A stretch of 8,336 nt of DNA from Actinomycetota bacterium (GTDB taxonomy: Bacteria; Actinomycetota; Geothermincolia; Geothermincolales; RBG-13-55-18). Shown here in pieces: positions 6,594 through 8,336 of the stretch (position 1 is the stretch's first letter; every line of letters begins with the position of its first letter). The stretch is taken from positions 1-8,336 of the forward strand of contig JAPWVA010000035.1 in the NCBI GenBank assembly GCA_028275245.1. Direction: 5' to 3'. The notes below the pieces were generated by a model. That model saw only the letters and a list, made by a program, of their open reading frames with translations, was not told the DNA's origin and made no database searches. Position numbers and translations under genes: made by a program.

Positions 6594-6768
6594 TGCACCC
6601 CGGGACTATATCCAGGGCTCCGGGACGCGCATCCACGGGTGGTGGCCTCGAGGCATGCTATTTCCCCGTCTCGGGGGAACTGATCTCACTATGGAATGCT
6701 TCATGACTTTTTCGCATAGTGCCCTGGAAGGTGATCTTGAACTGGCTTCCCCGCGGGATTCATCGGTC

Positions 6769-7462
6769 TCAATCGATCATAATGCTACCGTCGATCATAA
6801 GGATCTGACCGCTCATACAGGTGGCGTCCTCCACAGGAAAGAGTTGGTATCCTCTTCCAGGAAAGCAACTGCCTTTGCCCCTTCCTCCCAGGCCTCAATG
6901 CGGCGCATAGGGTTGCGGGAGATGACCTTGGACCGGTATTCCTCGGTTATCCACCTGATCATCTCCCTCTCAATATACCCCAGGGCGACGGCGTTCACCC
7001 GGATTCCATATCGTGCCACTTCCCTGGCCAGGCATACGGTGAGGCCTGTCGTCCCTCCCTTGGAGGCGGCATAGGCGGTGCCCCCGGGCAGCCCTATCAT
7101 AGAGACTATGGAGGAGATGTTAACGATGCAGCCATCCTTCCCCCTCCTTATAATGTCCGCCACCGCAGCACTCCGGGAAGTATGGAGATAGCTGAGTAAG
7201 TTGACCCGGATCACACTTTCCAGCTCCTCCGCGGGAATTTCCTGGATGGGATGAAGCCTGAATACGCCGGCGTCGTTCATCAAGATGTCCCGTCGCCGAA
7301 GGCCTCCGAGCGCCTATCCACGACCATAGCCGCCCCCTCCTCGCTGCCCAGGTCGGCTTGGACCACCAGGGCCCTGGCTCCGTTGGCCTCCGCCAGTCGC
7401 CTGACCTCCTCCGCCTCCCACACCCCGCTCCGGCAGCAAATCACCACATTGGCACCCTTTTT
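6769..7462 (-). pseudogene. Short-chain dehydrogenase/reductase pseudogene (N-terminus lost, two frameshifts)
   Basis: The recognisable SDR sequence is split over frames. The first part, starting KKGANVVICC and running to SEAFGD, stops at a TGA near 7283. A shift at about 7287-7294 (one base missing in GACGGGAC) restores DILMNDAGVF, which runs through the NISS serine motif and the YAASK catalytic motif to FLEEDTNS. A second shift near 6836-6846 (one base missing around the TTT) restores VEDATCMSGQILMIDGS and ends at TGA 6771-6769. The roughly 35 N-terminal residues with the TGxxxGxG cofactor motif are absent: alignable sequence begins only about 20 nt after the stop of the SRPBCC gene. Loss of the cofactor site plus two shifts makes an active enzyme very unlikely. 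The reading 7283-6813 could be translated as a 156-residue fragment with the catalytic Tyr/Lys but no nucleotide-binding half. Confidence 0.85.
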
Positions 7463-7481
7463 CGTCGGGTGGAAAATCCTG

Positions 7482-7949
7482 CTAATCCAGGTCGCCGGAA
7501 ACTTCCTTCAACGCTTCCGCCCGCTTCTTGTGCGCCTCGTTCATCTCCCGGAAGGGGCCCTCAGCCCTCCTCAACCACCACCATATCAGCGGAGCGAGCA
7601 GGCCGGAAAGCCTAACGCCCTGTTTAAGGATCGTCTTCCCCCCCTCGAGGGGCTGCAGGACCCAGTAATGTTCGAAATCATAAAGGCCGGGCACCTTGAA
7701 GGGCATCGTCCAGCGAATCTCCCTACCGGGAACCACGGAGAGGAGCTTGGGATAGAAACGGTGAGCCCGCCATCCCGTGGGCTGGAAAAGCACCCGTAGC
7801 CTCCTTCCCTCCTCCAATCTACCCTGTACCCTTCTCAACATGGGATTCCAGGACTCGTAGGCCGGAAGGTCCTCCAGGACCCGCCACGCCACCTCGGTAG
7901 GGGCTTCGATCTCTACCTCGGTCACGAACTCCTTGACTGGCAAACCCAT
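7482..7949 (-). CDS. SRPBCC (START/Bet v 1-like) family protein
   Basis: A 155-residue protein of the helix-grip fold that binds hydrophobic ligands in a deep cavity; members include polyketide cyclase-like proteins. The N-terminal EVEIEAPTEVAWRVLEDLP followed by YESWNPML is the characteristic first strand, helix and W-N-P turn of the family. The middle has alternating strands (GRRLRVLFQP, REIRWTMPF, FEHYWVLQPL). The C-terminal long helix is amphipathic (FREMNEAHKKRAEALKEV), with a very hydrophobic LLAPLIWWWL just before it. The start is either GTG 7952 or ATG 7949, after an AAGGGGG stretch; ATG is preferred on spacing. It lies 217 nt downstream of the hydrolase end and directly upstream of the dead dehydrogenase, which fits a former small operon. 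The ligand is unknown. Confidence 0.85.
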   Translation of the reverse strand: MGLPVKEFVTEVEIEAPTEVAWRVLEDLPAYESWNPMLRRVQGRLEEGRRLRVLFQPTGWRAHRFYPKLLSVVPGREIRWTMPFKVPGLYDFEHYWVLQPLEGGKTILKQGVRLSGLLAPLIWWWLRRAEGPFREMNEAHKKRAEALKEVSGDLD

Positions 7950-8166
7950 CACCCCCTTGATACCTCGGCTCCAAGCCCATCGCCGGGGAAAGTTCCGACA
8001 GGTGAAGGAAGCTCACCAGGAACCTCAAAAATTTAGAGCAGCTATCCAAGAGGTTTCGGACCATCCCCGCCTTATCCTCATACCACGCCATCCCGGCGCG
8101 GCGTCTTGTATCACAATCCTTGGTGCCCTGGCACCGGAGTAGGGCAACCCGTCAATTAGGTTCTCA
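7950..8166. other. Gap between the hydrolase and SRPBCC genes
   Basis: No convincing gene. A minus-strand frame from ATG 8091 stays open into the SRPBCC gene but has no SD sequence. A small perfect hairpin GGTGC (8122-8126) and GCACC (8131-8135) lies 32 nt after the hydrolase stop; without a T-tract it is only a weak terminator candidate. Confidence 0.4.
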
Positions 8167-8336
8167 TCAGGAAATGACTTTCTTAAGCCAATCTCCCACT
8201 GCAGGGGCGAGCACCTCCGGGTAATCCGTCACCACCAGGTGGGGATAATCGGGTAGGTAGAGGAACTCCTTCTCGCAACGCAACCTGTTGAAAACACGTC
8301 TCACGTAATCCTCGGGGAAGATGTTGTCTTTGCCAG
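8167..8336 (-). CDS. Alpha/beta hydrolase, C-terminal fragment (cut by window edge)
   Basis: About 56 codons are visible, ending at TGA 8169-8167 with a second in-frame TGA directly after. The reading GKDNIFPEDYVRRVF, then EKEFLYLP and DYPHLVVTDYP, then a C-terminal WLKKVIS is typical of the end of alpha/beta hydrolases. The Asp in GKDN would be the catalytic acid and the His in PHL the catalytic base. The nucleophile half lies outside the window, so substrate and exact family cannot be given. The gene is on the same strand as the SRPBCC gene and may share its transcript. Confidence 0.78.
   Translation of the reverse strand, partial: GKDNIFPEDYVRRVFNRLRCEKEFLYLPDYPHLVVTDYPEVLAPAVGDWLKKVIS

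Larger units (their letters stand above)
6460..6768. other. Intergenic region between the dehydrogenase pseudogene and the small protein
   Basis: It holds the promoter and leader of the small protein. Between 6600 and 6768 I see no gene. There is a perfect inverted repeat CACTATG (6687-6693) and CATAGTG (6715-6721), and a GC-rich hairpin with one bulge (TTCCCCG and CGGGGGAA, 6662-6678). Neither is followed by a T-tract on the minus strand, so neither is a clear terminator. Confidence 0.45.

Noticed and set aside
6773..6798. Two TCGATCAT copies 18 bp apart
   Set aside because: They encode the repeated Met-Ile-Asp near the end of the dehydrogenase pseudogene. Two short copies do not make a repeat array.
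7819..8091. 90-codon minus-strand frame upstream of and overlapping the SRPBCC gene
   Set aside because: No SD sequence. The second half is an out-of-frame reading of the SRPBCC gene and the first half has no recognisable features.
1..8336. CRISPR array, insertion sequence, phage or defence genes
   Set aside because: No regularly spaced repeats, transposase, integrase, nuclease or flanking terminal repeats were found.

Overview
The window is a GC-rich bacterial segment. Genes are tightly spaced and preceded by strong Shine-Dalgarno (SD) sequences of the GGAGGT type. It contains one gene on the + strand and a run of genes on the - strand. The protein families (a multi-membrane-span GAF histidine kinase, a pyruvoyl-dependent histidine decarboxylase homologue, a small Trp/Gly/Pro-rich protein with a coiled-coil tail) and the sigma-A-like promoters fit a Gram-positive-type lineage such as a deep-branching actinobacterium or a firmicute. 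This taxonomic guess is weak; no rRNA or tRNA is present to anchor it.

Layout. 17-2146 (+) encodes a membrane histidine kinase. It converges, with only 35 nt between stop codons, on a two-gene - strand unit: a GNAT-fold protein (3883-3149) followed by a pyruvoyl-dependent histidine decarboxylase homologue (3114-2182). The unit has a perfect TATAAT box upstream (3979-3974). 4000-4238 is intergenic and holds a cluster of alternative inverted repeats. 5849-4239 (-) encodes an exported type B carboxylesterase. 6459-6166 (-) is a 97-residue protein bracketed by the best promoter in the window (6593-6565) and a textbook intrinsic terminator (6137-6104). 7462-6769 (-) is a short-chain dehydrogenase pseudogene: its N-terminal nucleotide-binding segment is gone and it carries two frameshifts. 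Upstream lie an intact SRPBCC-family gene (7949-7482) and the C-terminal end of an alpha/beta hydrolase (8336-8167, cut by the window edge).

How the genes may work together. The most interesting unit is the GNAT/decarboxylase pair. Pyruvoyl decarboxylases are made as proenzymes that cleave at a Ser-Ser bond, and this bond is present here together with the catalytic Glu and Lys. Two maturation factors for this enzyme type are known: HdcB for lactic-acid-bacterial histidine decarboxylase, and the GNAT-fold PanZ/PanM for aspartate decarboxylase. The co-transcribed GNAT protein could be a maturation factor of this kind or could acetylate the amine product; this is inference. The hydrolase, SRPBCC and (dead) dehydrogenase genes look like an eroding catabolic or detoxifying operon. 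The kinase has no response regulator inside the window.
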